This document shows, one piece after another, positions 42,540 to 51,204 of a stretch of 64,000 bases of DNA. Position numbers and translations under genes: made by a program. Position 1 is the first letter of the stretch, and the number at the start of each line of letters is the position of its first letter. The stretch spans positions 207,472 to 271,471 of the forward strand of contig NZ_QTVG01000003.1 in the NCBI RefSeq assembly GCF_003460505.1, written 5' to 3'. Origin of the DNA: Eubacterium sp. AF36-5BH. Its GTDB lineage: Bacteria > Bacillota > Clostridia > Lachnospirales > Lachnospiraceae. Below the pieces are notes generated by a model. The model saw only the letters and a program-made list of their open reading frames with translations. It was not told the origin of the DNA and ran no database searches.

Positions 42540-43423
42540 AATTCCTCCATATTTTCACTATCCGTTTTTGTTGTCTTAAACACGTAATATTCTTCTGCTG
42601 TAAGATTTTCAAAAGCTAACTCTTCTTTAACTAATGCTTCCCTTATGTTATCAGTTATTTCTTCTTCAACTACTGCCATTGAATTTAAAGCCCCGATGTT
42701 TTTGTATAATACATTTTTTCCTACTATGTAATTCTCAACTTTTTCTTTCTCCCCGGTAACTTTGTATGCCTTGTTTCTTATTTCATCAAGGTCCCCATCA
42801 TATACAATATTGTTATTATCCAAAATCACAATATGGGATAACATATTTTCCATTTCCCCTAACATATGACTTGAAACTAAAATCGTTCTTGGGTGCTCAA
42901 TGTAATCTCTTAAAATCACATCATAAACTTTTCTTCTGCTTACTGCATCCACTCCCGCAACCGGTTCATCTAAAATTGTAAGTTCTGATCTTGTTGCCAT
43001 TGCCAGACAAAAATTAAATAAACTTTTCTGACCTTTAGACAACTGTTTAATTCTTACCTTTTTATTTAATTGAAATAATTCCAATAATTTTTCTGCAAAT
43101 TCCAAGTCGAAATTTTTATACATTAATTTATAATCTTTAACTATACTTTCTAATTTTCTATTTATATAACCTAATTCATCTGAAGCATAAACTATTTTGT
43201 TTATTACATTTATTTTATTTATTTCTTCGCCATCATATAATATTGTTCCCTTATCAGGTAGATTCTTTCCAGCCAACAATTTCATTAATGTTGTTTTTCC
43301 CTGACCGTTTCTGCCAATTAAACCAATAATATTATCCGGCTGTAATTGTAGCGAAAAATCTTCTAATACTTTTCTTCTTTTTGACATATACCAAAAGGAT
43401 ATGTTTTCAATTTTTATTTCCAT
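42527..43423 (-). CDS. ABC transporter ATP-binding protein, YtrB-like
   Basis: ATPase of the downstream permease, 298 residues. Walker A GRNGQGKTTL is near residue 37, signature LSKGQKSLFN near 134, and Walker B LTILDEPVAGVD near 156. A C-terminal region of about 80 residues after the ATPase core (YDGDLDEIRNKAYKVTGE) is a regulatory or dimer domain as in CcmA/YtrB-type ATPases. The start lies about 36 bp after the GntR stop. Confidence 0.9.
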   Translation of the reverse strand: MEIKIENISFWYMSKRRKVLEDFSLQLQPDNIIGLIGRNGQGKTTLMKLLAGKNLPDKGTILYDGEEINKINVINKIVYASDELGYINRKLESIVKDYKLMYKNFDLEFAEKLLELFQLNKKVRIKQLSKGQKSLFNFCLAMATRSELTILDEPVAGVDAVSRRKVYDVILRDYIEHPRTILVSSHMLGEMENMLSHIVILDNNNIVYDGDLDEIRNKAYKVTGEKEKVENYIVGKNVLYKNIGALNSMAVVEEEITDNIREALVKEELAFENLTAEEYYVFKTTKTDSENMEELWKN

Positions 43424-43459
43424 TATTCACTTCTCCTTCTACATAATTTGATTTTCTAA

Positions 43460-43828
43460 TTAGTCTTCATATTTTCTTGTTATGATTTCTATTAATTCAT
43501 CCTTTGATAACGACAATTTCTTTCCAAGTTTTATTAAATTGTCAACTACCAGGTCGATTTCTTCATGTCGCTTACGCTTTGTAATCATTTCAATTGCATT
43601 TTCTGACACAGTCATAGCCTGCCCCCTATGTTTTATTAAAATTCCACGATTTACTAAAAGGTTAATTCCTTTGGCAGCCGTAGCCGGATTAACACGTAGT
43701 TCCTTAGCTAAGGTTACCTGGGAATAACATGTGCCACCTTCTTCTATCCTGCCTGTTAGAATGTCATCTTCTATACCATCAGCGATTTGTACATAAATGG
43801 GAATCATGCTGTTTTCATCAATTTTCAA
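43460..43828 (-). CDS. GntR-family repressor, YtrA subfamily
   Basis: A 122-residue regulator with the winged HTH of GntR proteins (IPIYVQIADGIEDDILTGRIEEG, then SQVTLAKELRVNPATAAKGINLL) and the short C-terminal dimerisation helices typical of the YtrA subfamily. The start codon is TTG at 43828, with GGAGGAG 5-10 bases upstream. It is the first gene of the ABC operon. The perfect operator at 43849-43866 next to its promoter suggests autorepression relieved by a ligand or by antibiotic stress. Confidence 0.92.
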   Translation of the reverse strand: MKIDENSMIPIYVQIADGIEDDILTGRIEEGGTCYSQVTLAKELRVNPATAAKGINLLVNRGILIKHRGQAMTVSENAIEMITKRKRHEEIDLVVDNLIKLGKKLSLSKDELIEIITRKYED

Positions 43829-43848
43829 GCTTTCTCCTCCTCTCTACC

Positions 43849-43895
43849 ACATTACCGATATAATGTAGTGTAGTTGTATTGTTGTATATTGTCAA
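43849..43895 (-). promoter_or_regulatory. Promoter and operator of the GntR-ABC operon
   Basis: Minus strand TTGACA (43895-43890), 17-bp spacer, TACACT (43872-43867). Directly after the -10 lies the inverted repeat ACATTA (43849-43854), CCGATA spacer, TAATGT (43861-43866). It covers the transcription start, the expected place for a repressor. Confidence 0.75.
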
Positions 43896-43902
43896 GGAAA
43901 AA

Positions 43903-43979
43903 ATTTCCTTTCAAGCGAGTGCCCCTATTGGAACGTATTTTATGTAATAAGAAATTCTCAAAGGATTTCTTATTACATA
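43903..43979. repeat. Composite intergenic element, copy A
   Basis: TTTCCTTTCAAGCGAGTG, a short variable part, TTGGAACGTATTTTATG and then a hairpin with perfect 15-bp arms TATGTAATAAGAAAT (43941-43955) and ATTTCTTATTACATA (43965-43979). It aligns over its whole length with copy B at 55566-55643. An A-run and a terminator follow directly. Confidence 0.75.
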
Positions 43980-44038
43980 AAAAAGAAGCCTTATAAACTC
44001 TATTTCCTTAAGAATCAAAAGTTTACAATGCTTCTTTT
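43980..44038. terminator. Terminator of the Thr-rich lipoprotein gene
   Basis: AAAAGAAGC (43981-43989) pairs with GCTTCTTTT (44030-44038), with AAACT/AGTTT inside. In the minus direction TTTTTTATG follows, running straight into repeat copy A. Confidence 0.7.
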
Positions 44039-44128
44039 AATGCTAGATAACGTCTGCACATTACCTATAATATTCAGTTTTTAGTTAAATACTATTTCCT
44101 ATAAAGAAAACATTAACTGTTATTTGTT

Positions 44129-44683
44129 TTATTCTACACCTGAAATAATCCACTTGCCATTTTTAGTTGATGCAGAAACAATAAAACCGTCAAAGTAGAA
44201 TAAACCATCGTATTCTCCTTCGTCAAGACAGCTCTTGTATTTTTCCATTTTCTTGTAGTTTCCTACTTTTGCTGTTAATGAATCAAGTGACTTACCAACA
44301 TACTTTTTAGCAATGCTTTTGTTTGAGCTACCTTCGTTTTTAGCTTTCTTTGTTGTCTTTGTAGTTGTTTTTTTCTTTACAACTGTTTTCTTTTTAGCAA
44401 CTTTCTTTGTTGTCTGCTTTTCTGCTTTAGCTGTTGTTGTAGGTGCCACTGTTGTTGTAGGTGCCTCAGTTGTTGTTTCTTCTGTTGTTGTTTCTTTTAC
44501 TTTTTTCTTTTTCTTCTTTTTTGTAGTTTCCTGAACTGTTGTCTGCTCCTGTGTTGTAGGTGCCACTGTTGTTGTTTCCTGTGTTGTTGTTACAGCAGTT
44601 GTAGCTTCTTCTTTGTTCCCTCCACATGCAGTCATAAATACCATTGTGGCAATTACTGTTACCATTGCACAAATTTTTCTCAT
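44129..44683 (-). CDS. Thr-rich lipoprotein
   Basis: A 184-residue exported protein. The signal peptide ends in a lipobox FMTAC near residue 19, after which the cysteine would be lipidated. Residues about 25-115 are Thr/Glu/Lys-rich low complexity with ETTT and KKK runs. The C-terminal domain of about 65 residues (KSIAKKYVGKSLDSLTAKVGNY...EGEYDGLFYFDGFIVSAS...WIISGVE) resembles small secreted BLIP/SmpA-like folds but I cannot assign it. It is monocistronic with a terminator downstream. Confidence 0.8.
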   Translation of the reverse strand: MRKICAMVTVIATMVFMTACGGNKEEATTAVTTTQETTTVAPTTQEQTTVQETTKKKKKKKVKETTTEETTTEAPTTTVAPTTTAKAEKQTTKKVAKKKTVVKKKTTTKTTKKAKNEGSSNKSIAKKYVGKSLDSLTAKVGNYKKMEKYKSCLDEGEYDGLFYFDGFIVSASTKNGKWIISGVE

Positions 44684-44767
44684 TTTCTCTCTCCTCTTAA
44701 ATCTTTAGTTTTTATTTACACAAACTCATATTACAAACTCCCCTTAGAGGTAAATAAATCTGTTATT

Positions 44768-46171
44768 TTACTCCTCAAGTTCTAGCTGTGTTTTCACACC
44801 TGAACTATAATACTGATTGTTCTTTGTAGTTATAACATCAATATCGTATGTGCCACCATCTATTAAAGAAGTGTCCAAATACATACCATAATTATAACCT
44901 TTATTTTTTATTTTACTGTTAATTGGTGCAGGAAAAGCTTCAAAAACATACTGTTTATCATTGCTCTTAAGTCTAATCAAAATCTTGCCATTGTCATCAA
45001 TGTACTTCTCGTCAACCTGACCGCTTATTGGGAGATAATCTTCCATGTCACCAATATTTACAGTACCTGAATTTTCTTTTTCTACAACTTCTCCATTTAA
45101 AATTCTTGTAGGGGCTGCCATGTATGGAGCTTCCTCAATTAATGAAGGTATATGTCTTTCGACTAACTCAATTACAACTGCCTCAGCATTATTTTCACTT
45201 TGCAAATTTATGTCATAAGGAACAGCCTTTGTAAAATAGCCACTTCCATATTCATCAGCTACAAACGGAATTAACGCATTTCCAAAAGAATCTCTATACA
45301 TAACAATAGAGCCTTTCTTTTCCTTGTTTTCAGTTGCCATTGATATATCTGTTACTTTCTTAAAGTGAGATGTTACTTCATAAGTATGCTTTTTATCATA
45401 CTTAACATTGTAATCCTTCTCACTACCTTTAGGAAACAGCATTTCATACAAATCTCCCGAAAAATCTTTTGTTACGCTGTACTTTTCATCTGAATAATTA
45501 TAATGCTTCTTTCCTAAATTATTAAGCATAAAATCACACGCCATTGATGCACCTTCATTATTCCAATGGCTGTCAAGTTTATGATATACTTTCTTACCCG
45601 ATTTAAGGAATTTTCCTTTTAAATCAACAGTATTAATTTTCTGTTCCTTAAGCTGTTTCTTTAGGTAATAATAGTTGTTTTTATCTGATATCTTTGCAAA
45701 TCTGCCAGGCATAAATTCAGGATATAATGAATTCTTATTAGGTGCTACCACAAACAAAAATTTACCATTATTGTTTTCTACATGCTCCTGTAACAGAGAT
45801 AAAACTCTTCCACAGGCATATATTTGTCTGTGGGACAACACGTTCTGACCTAAATAATCATTAAGGGTTTCGCTAAAAAACAAATAACCTTTATTTCCCA
45901 CTATTACTTCACTGTTTCCTGACTCCTTGAAAACATTCTTTTTTATTACTGCATCAGTCTCAATAAGTTGTTGACGAAATGCGAAATTATCCGAAAAATA
46001 ATCACTTAACTGATTAAAGAAATCCATATTTACTTTTCCATTTTCTTTTACTTTTGGGAAAGTCTGAACTTCTCTTTTTTCTGCACTTATATCAGTTTTA
46101 TAAAAGAACATTCCAAGTGATGGTAAACATATCATAATAAAAAATATTGCTATAAATATCTTTTTCTTCAT
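44768..46171 (-). CDS. DHHW/AlgX-like SGNH-hydrolase-fold protein
   Basis: A 467-residue exported protein with an N-terminal signal anchor (residues 4-22). The motif LDSHWNNEGA near residue 203 and the later YRDSFGNALIPF segment (near 288) are the catalytic motifs of the AlgX/AlgJ (DHHW) group of SGNH-fold acetyltransferases. It is encoded 12 bp after an MBOAT protein; the pair commonly O-acetylates surface polysaccharides, with MBOAT bringing acetyl groups across the membrane. The acceptor polymer is unknown. Confidence 0.85.
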   Translation of the reverse strand: MKKKIFIAIFFIMICLPSLGMFFYKTDISAEKREVQTFPKVKENGKVNMDFFNQLSDYFSDNFAFRQQLIETDAVIKKNVFKESGNSEVIVGNKGYLFFSETLNDYLGQNVLSHRQIYACGRVLSLLQEHVENNNGKFLFVVAPNKNSLYPEFMPGRFAKISDKNNYYYLKKQLKEQKINTVDLKGKFLKSGKKVYHKLDSHWNNEGASMACDFMLNNLGKKHYNYSDEKYSVTKDFSGDLYEMLFPKGSEKDYNVKYDKKHTYEVTSHFKKVTDISMATENKEKKGSIVMYRDSFGNALIPFVADEYGSGYFTKAVPYDINLQSENNAEAVVIELVERHIPSLIEEAPYMAAPTRILNGEVVEKENSGTVNIGDMEDYLPISGQVDEKYIDDNGKILIRLKSNDKQYVFEAFPAPINSKIKNKGYNYGMYLDTSLIDGGTYDIDVITTKNNQYYSSGVKTQLELEE

Positions 46172-46182
46172 GTTCTCTCCTG

Positions 46183-47604
46183 TTAAAATCTAAAATAAAT
46201 AAATGGATTGTAGGTTGCTGTTGCAAGTGCCACAACACATATTAGTAAAAATAAAATGTCTGCAACATAGATTAATGTTCCTGATGTATTCTCACCACAT
46301 TTATTTTTGATTACATTAACAATTTTTTCTCTTAAGGGATAAGCAAAAGCAATTGCTAACAATATTATAAATACATAATATGGACTTAGTAACTGACCAA
46401 CATAGCTTATTGATTTTAGCCCCATATTAAATCCTGTAAACATTGTCTTTAACATCTTAAGACCAATCATAACACTATCTGCCCTAAACATAACAAAGGC
46501 ACAAATTACAACAATCCACGTAATAATGTTGCTTACTATTTTGTTTTTGATTTTGATTACCTGTCCAATTGTATCTTCAATTACATTTGCAACACCATGA
46601 ATTAAGCCCCATATTACAAATGTCCAATTTGCTCCATGCCATATACCTGTTAAAAAGAATACTATCATTTTGTTTAATTCAGTTCTAAACTTACCTTTTC
46701 TGTTACCGCCTAAAGGTATATATACATATTCTTTAAACCAGGTTGATAAGGAAATATGCCATCTTCTCCAAAAGTCTTTTATACCCTTGGCTGAATAAGG
46801 GTGATTAAAGTTTTCCCTAAATTCAAAACCGAAGATTTTTGCCATACCTATTGCCATGTCAGAATAACCACTAAAATCATAGTAAATCTGAAGTGTATAG
46901 GTAATTGCTCCTACCCATGCCACAATAAAATTATAATCACTGATATCTAGTTTAAAGATTGCATCTGCAACATAACCTGTCGCGTTGGCAATAATAAGTT
47001 TCTTTGTTAAACCTATGATAAATCTTCTAATCCCCTCTGCTGTTTTGTCAATTGTACTTTCACGCTTATTAATCTGATTTGCAATTTCATTATATCTGAT
47101 AATGGGACCTGCAATAAGCTGTGGAAAAAATGAAACATACAGCATTAGATTAAATAAATTCTTCTGCATTAATTCAGGATTTCTGTATACATCAATTACA
47201 TACGATAAAGCCTGAAATGTAAAAAATGATATACCAATTGGAAGTGCAATTGCAGGAATTTTGATTTTTAAGTTACCTATGTAATTAACATTCTCTAATA
47301 TAAATGATGTGTATTTAAACACACACAACATACCAATATTAACAATTACTGCTAACACTAAAACTATTCTTTTTCCAACAATACTTCCACTGTCACTAAA
47401 CTTTCCTTCAAAAAGCCCAAATATATAATTAAATATGATTGAGGCAATCATAAGCAATACATAAACCGGCTCTCCAAAAGCATAGAATATTAAACTTGCT
47501 ATAATCAGCAATATATTTTTTGTTTTCATACCCGGTAGTATAAAATACAACGCACATACAACCGGTAAAAATACAAAAAGAAAAATTGCCGAACTAAAAA
47601 CCAT
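46183..47604 (-). CDS. MBOAT-family O-acyltransferase (AlgI/DltB-like)
   Basis: A 473-residue polytopic membrane protein with about ten or more membrane segments. FKEYVYIPLGGNRKG and the catalytic-histidine motif WHGANWTFVIWGLIHG (near residue 319) define the family. It begins translation upstream of the DHHW-like protein and is probably its acyl-donor partner. No D-alanine ligase or carrier protein (dltA/dltC) is nearby, which argues for polysaccharide acetylation rather than teichoic acid D-alanylation. Confidence 0.92.
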   Translation of the reverse strand: MVFSSAIFLFVFLPVVCALYFILPGMKTKNILLIIASLIFYAFGEPVYVLLMIASIIFNYIFGLFEGKFSDSGSIVGKRIVLVLAVIVNIGMLCVFKYTSFILENVNYIGNLKIKIPAIALPIGISFFTFQALSYVIDVYRNPELMQKNLFNLMLYVSFFPQLIAGPIIRYNEIANQINKRESTIDKTAEGIRRFIIGLTKKLIIANATGYVADAIFKLDISDYNFIVAWVGAITYTLQIYYDFSGYSDMAIGMAKIFGFEFRENFNHPYSAKGIKDFWRRWHISLSTWFKEYVYIPLGGNRKGKFRTELNKMIVFFLTGIWHGANWTFVIWGLIHGVANVIEDTIGQVIKIKNKIVSNIITWIVVICAFVMFRADSVMIGLKMLKTMFTGFNMGLKSISYVGQLLSPYYVFIILLAIAFAYPLREKIVNVIKNKCGENTSGTLIYVADILFLLICVVALATATYNPFIYFRF

Positions 47605-47644
47605 AATTTTCTCCCGTCTGTATTTTATCTATTTTTGTAATTTA

Positions 47645-48505
47645 TTAAATTTTTCTTTTATCTACAGGATGGCAACTAAAATTGCCATATGACAAATTAT
47701 AATATTTATTATAATCTTTTGCTCTTGCAAAAAGAGCATCATACACTCTGCCGTTTAATTCCACCCAGGCGTGTTCTGAATCATGTACAACATAAACTGT
47801 GCTATAACCACACTCATGAAGCATAAAAGCTAATGCTGCTGACATTGATACACAACAGCCGCTACCCTTGTCAAAAACGTCATCTGCAAATGTAGACTCC
47901 CAACCTTTTTTGTGATAAATAGGTTTTAAAAATCTGTATCTTCTGTAAGGGACCTTTGCAATATAGTCAAAACATTTTCTTAACTTCTGATCTTTTGTGT
48001 CACTTACTTTGCAAACTTTGTTTACAGTTTTTCTTGCCTTTATCATTGTGTTAATTTTGGCAGCATTTAATTTGTTTTTCTTTGCCCTTCCATACTTGTC
48101 CAAAGAAATACCATCTATTTTTTTCTTAATTGCCATTTTGCCACTTGTTCTGTCAAAATAATAGTATTTTCCTTTGTACTGTTTCCAGCCGGTAACTACC
48201 ACACCGTTTTTATCAAGTAAATATTTGTACTTCTTTGTTTCAAGAATTATGCTTTTTAGCTTTTTACCTGATTTTAGATAATACTTCTTACCTTCTTTTG
48301 TTACAAAACCTGTTTTTCCTTTTTTCTTTTTGCTTACTTTTTTAGCCTTTGTTTTTTTGTTTGCACTTAAAGTCTGAACGTTTTTTGTTACTACACCTGC
48401 ATTATTATTTTTTACGTTAGCCAATGTAATGTTCAACATGCCAATGCTCAGGCATAAAGACATTAATAGTGCAATTTGTTTTTTTCCTTTCATTTTTCCT
48501 TTCAT
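47645..48505 (-). CDS. Exported transglutaminase-like protein with wall-binding repeats
   Basis: A secreted protein of about 286 residues. Signal peptide (KKQIALLMSLCLSIGMLNITLA), basic linker, two wall-binding type repeats (TGWKQYKGKYYYFDRTSGKM) and a transglutaminase-core domain at about 170-286 with catalytic Cys in GSGCCVSM, His in SEHAWVEL and Asp in VYDALF. Such enzymes may be proteases or crosslinkers. Three in-frame starts exist: TTG 48526, ATG 48505 and ATG 48493. I use 48505, which has AAGGA five bases upstream; 48493 is as well served. Confidence 0.8.
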   Translation of the reverse strand: MKGKMKGKKQIALLMSLCLSIGMLNITLANVKNNNAGVVTKNVQTLSANKKTKAKKVSKKKKGKTGFVTKEGKKYYLKSGKKLKSIILETKKYKYLLDKNGVVVTGWKQYKGKYYYFDRTSGKMAIKKKIDGISLDKYGRAKKNKLNAAKINTMIKARKTVNKVCKVSDTKDQKLRKCFDYIAKVPYRRYRFLKPIYHKKGWESTFADDVFDKGSGCCVSMSAALAFMLHECGYSTVYVVHDSEHAWVELNGRVYDALFARAKDYNKYYNLSYGNFSCHPVDKRKI

Positions 48506-48653
48506 TTTTTCCTTTTTTCCTTTCAATTTATTTATAAAACAGGATACCTGTTATATACAGAATATACTCCCAGCATTCTTGCATATGATGTATAGTAGAA
48601 ATGCCACATACTTCTTCCTTTTCTGTATTTATAATTATATTATTTAAAACCCT

Positions 48654-49454
48654 CTATGGTCTCTGTCCAAGTCCACCTTCAAGAGTTATTGTTTCACCTG
48701 TCATAAATTTAAAATCAGGCGATGCCAGCTGTATGCAGACTCTACCGATTTCTGTTTCAACATTTCCATAATGTCCCATTGGTGGCATCTTAACGTTTGC
48801 CTTAAATGCGTCAGGATATGCTTTTTCAAAATTCTCTAACTGTGCTGTCCAAGCTAAAGGACAAACAACATTTACATTAATGCCGTCAGGTCCCCATTCA
48901 GTAGCTGCAACTCTTGTAAGTCCACGAATTCCTTCCTTGGCTGCTGCATAAGCACACTGACCATAATTACCAAAAAGACCTGCACCTGATGCAAAATTAA
49001 TTACAGAACCTTTTGTTTCTTTTAAGTAAGGATAACATTCCTTCATGTAATAAAATGCTGCATATAAGCCTGAGTAAACTGCCAAGTCAAACTGGTCCTT
49101 TGTGTGATCTGCCAATGTTACGCCTGATGCTGAAGCCTGAGCATTATTTATTAAAACATCTATATGTCCAAATTCTTTAATTGCTTTATCAACCACGCTC
49201 TTTACCACCGCCTCATTATCTGCTGATGCACTTATGTCCGCCTGAACCGGTAGAACTTTTATACTATATAAACGCTCTAACTCTTCCTTTGCATCTTCAA
49301 GCTTTTTAACATTACGACCAGTAAGTACAAGATTTGCACCTTCTTTTGCATAGGCTGTAGCTATGCCATAACCAATTGATCCACAACTGCCATCACTTAA
49401 AACAGCTCTTCCACCACCTGTAATAATTACTGTCTTGTCTTTAAAAAATCCCAT
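48654..49454 (-). CDS. Short-chain dehydrogenase/reductase with an insertion in the glycine motif
   Basis: A 266-residue SDR. The catalytic Tyr/Lys are in YAAAKEG, NNAQ replaces the usual NNAG, and the C-terminus has TGETITLEGGLGQRP, typical of this fold. The cofactor motif starts TGGG but has about ten extra residues (RAVLSDGSCG) before SIGYGIA. A substrate in lipid, steroid or acyl metabolism is possible; not predictable. The ATG at 49454 follows AGAGGAG. It is followed upstream by two tiny genes. Confidence 0.85.
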   Translation of the reverse strand: MGFFKDKTVIITGGGRAVLSDGSCGSIGYGIATAYAKEGANLVLTGRNVKKLEDAKEELERLYSIKVLPVQADISASADNEAVVKSVVDKAIKEFGHIDVLINNAQASASGVTLADHTKDQFDLAVYSGLYAAFYYMKECYPYLKETKGSVINFASGAGLFGNYGQCAYAAAKEGIRGLTRVAATEWGPDGINVNVVCPLAWTAQLENFEKAYPDAFKANVKMPPMGHYGNVETEIGRVCIQLASPDFKFMTGETITLEGGLGQRP

Positions 49455-49495
49455 ATTAACATCTCCTCTCTTTTGAAATAAATATCATTTATTGA

Positions 49496-49720
49496 CTAAT
49501 TCTTCATATTCTTTAAAGTTTCTAACAACTCTAAATCTTCTTTTGTAACTTTGATGTTAGTCTTAATAGGCGTTCCATCTTTTGGTGTTATTACAAGGTC
49601 TATAACTGTATCCTCTTTAATTTCCATAGCTGCTCTGTTAAAAAATTTAGGCAACATAGGATGTCTGTTTGTGAATTCAGTCATTTTATTTTTCATTTTC
49701 ATCATTTCTAATGGGTTCAT
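49496..49720 (-). CDS. Small hypothetical cytoplasmic protein
   Basis: A 74-residue protein starting MNPLEMMKMKNKMTEF and ending with an acidic/basic helix (KVTKEDLELLETLKNMKN). The middle has a short beta-rich segment (DTVIDLVITPKDG). I do not know its function. The strong AAAGGAGAG ribosome site is 27 bases from the ATG, but a perfect hairpin occupies 17 of these bases, so the folded distance is 10. An in-frame TTG at 49759 is the alternative start of an 87-residue form but would place the ribosome site inside the gene. Confidence 0.6.
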   Translation of the reverse strand: MNPLEMMKMKNKMTEFTNRHPMLPKFFNRAAMEIKEDTVIDLVITPKDGTPIKTNIKVTKEDLELLETLKNMKN

Positions 49721-49843
49721 AATACTCACAATAGCAATAAATGCTATCTCTCCTTTCAATTTTTCTCAAATTACTTGTTATACTCAAATTCTTTTGTTTT
49801 CATTATTAATATGATTACATTTTCCTGAGACTGCTCGATTTAT

Positions 49844-50074
49844 TTACATTGGACAGCTTCTACTATCTTCTCTATCCATATTTCCTTTAACATATCTACT
49901 GTTAAATTCCATGTTAATATCTCTTATTTCTCTTTTTCCATCAATGTAATCCTCATACATTTCAGCCAACCCTGACATACAGCCATCGCAATTAGCCTCA
50001 ATGTTACCAAGAGATTCCTCTACAATTTTTCTTCTCTCTTCCTTTGTTGTATCTTTAATTAAATATCCTGCCAT
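49844..50074 (-). CDS. Small conserved-looking protein with CDGC motif
   Basis: A 76-residue acidic protein: MAGYLIKDTTKEERRKIVEESLG, then ANCDGCMSGLAEMYEDYIDGKREI and a tail with a Cys near the end (SCPM). The CxxC suggests metal or redox binding. AAGGAAGG precedes the ATG. Similar small proteins occur in related gut Clostridia (recollection, not checked). Function unknown; the neighbours are an SDR gene and another tiny gene. Confidence 0.7.
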   Translation of the reverse strand: MAGYLIKDTTKEERRKIVEESLGNIEANCDGCMSGLAEMYEDYIDGKREIRDINMEFNSRYVKGNMDREDSRSCPM

Positions 50075-50164
50075 AAGTCCTTCCTTCTTCTTTAATTCCT
50101 ACTGCTACAGTATACTCTCCTTTTTCCCGTCTGTAAATGTAATATAAGCACATATATAACATAA

Positions 50165-50209
50165 AATCGTTTTCTTTTTTACTTTATCCTGTAAAAGAAG
50201 AAAACGATT
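50165..50209 (-). terminator. Terminator of the sigma/anti-sigma operon
   Basis: AATCGTTTTC...TTTTAC (from 50165) pairs with GTAAAA...GAAAACGATT (ending 50209) in an 18-bp imperfect stem with an 8-base loop, 12 bp after the anti-sigma stop. TTTTATG follows in the minus direction. Confidence 0.75.
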
Positions 50210-50220
50210 CCAAAATTTCT

Positions 50221-51204
50221 TTATTTTTCTGTAATTTTATTGTAGTCTTCCAAAAACTCATCAACTAGTTTTTGATTGTTTTTCATTTCATTTATTTTCT
50301 TTTCATACTTCTTAATAAACCCTTTGTATTTATTGTTTTTACTCTTCGCCGCCTTTATTTTGTTTTCAGGCACAGCACCTCTTTGTAAATCTTTTTCAAT
50401 ATCATACTGGGATGCTTTAACTGCTTCCAGCTTTCCTTTTACCTCTTCATATTGATTAATAATATCCACATCATCAACATATTTAACAATGTAAGTGGAG
50501 TTTTTATAGGGTATTATGTTTACAACTACACCACTAACTATTTTTTCATTTTCAAACAAGCATATAACAACCTCGGCTGTTGTTTCATTTCCAGGACTTG
50601 GACTCCAGAAAATTGTCTGCCCACTTGTTATTGTAGTTTGTTTTTCTATAGTCTCGTAAGCACCATCTTTTTCCACTCTTATAATTCCACTGTCTGACTT
50701 TACAGTTATTTTGGAATTTCCATTCTGCGAATCAGTTGCTATGATGGGAATTCCCGGCTGACTTGATTCTACTGAAAATTCATATTTCCCAACATTTACT
50801 TTCATGCCTTTTGTTAGCAGCTTTTCTTCATTTTTACCTACTGATAAATGAAGTCTGTTGTTTTCCTTAATTTCCACTGATTGGCTTTGTGCCACTTCAT
50901 TATAACTATTATTATTTTTATTGTTGTTAAAATTATTTCTTCCTATAAATAAAACTAATGCGACAATTATGCAGGCTGCAATTGCTACTTTTGCAATTCC
51001 GGCATATCTAACACTTTTAACAATTCCTATGCTTTCGGCATTACCGACACTTTCAGTTTTTCCTACCTTTCTAACACTTTCAGTGTTCCTATTATTTTTA
51101 GGCCTGTAGTCTGCTGCCTGCTTAATATATTTAGCATCAATAGAATTAAGCATGTGCTCTGCCATTTGTTTTTTTCTTATTAATTTTTCATCTTCTTTTC
51201 TCAT
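50221..51204 (-). CDS. Predicted membrane anti-sigma factor
   Basis: A 327-residue single-pass membrane protein: cytoplasmic segment of about 65 residues, membrane segment at about 68-88 (AIAACIIVALVLFIG), and an extracytoplasmic domain of about 230 residues with a beta-rich part and a Lys-rich coiled C-terminus. It has no zinc-binding ZAS motif. Its ATG overlaps the sigma-factor stop as ATGA, so the two are translationally coupled, which is the main ground for the anti-sigma call. Confidence 0.7.
   Translation of the reverse strand: MRKEDEKLIRKKQMAEHMLNSIDAKYIKQAADYRPKNNRNTESVRKVGKTESVGNAESIGIVKSVRYAGIAKVAIAACIIVALVLFIGRNNFNNNKNNNSYNEVAQSQSVEIKENNRLHLSVGKNEEKLLTKGMKVNVGKYEFSVESSQPGIPIIATDSQNGNSKITVKSDSGIIRVEKDGAYETIEKQTTITSGQTIFWSPSPGNETTAEVVICLFENEKIVSGVVVNIIPYKNSTYIVKYVDDVDIINQYEEVKGKLEAVKASQYDIEKDLQRGAVPENKIKAAKSKNNKYKGFIKKYEKKINEMKNNQKLVDEFLEDYNKITEK

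Noticed and set aside
46183..47604. DltB for teichoic acid D-alanylation
   Set aside because: No dltA, dltC or dltD gene is adjacent, and the partner is a DHHW/AlgX-like protein.
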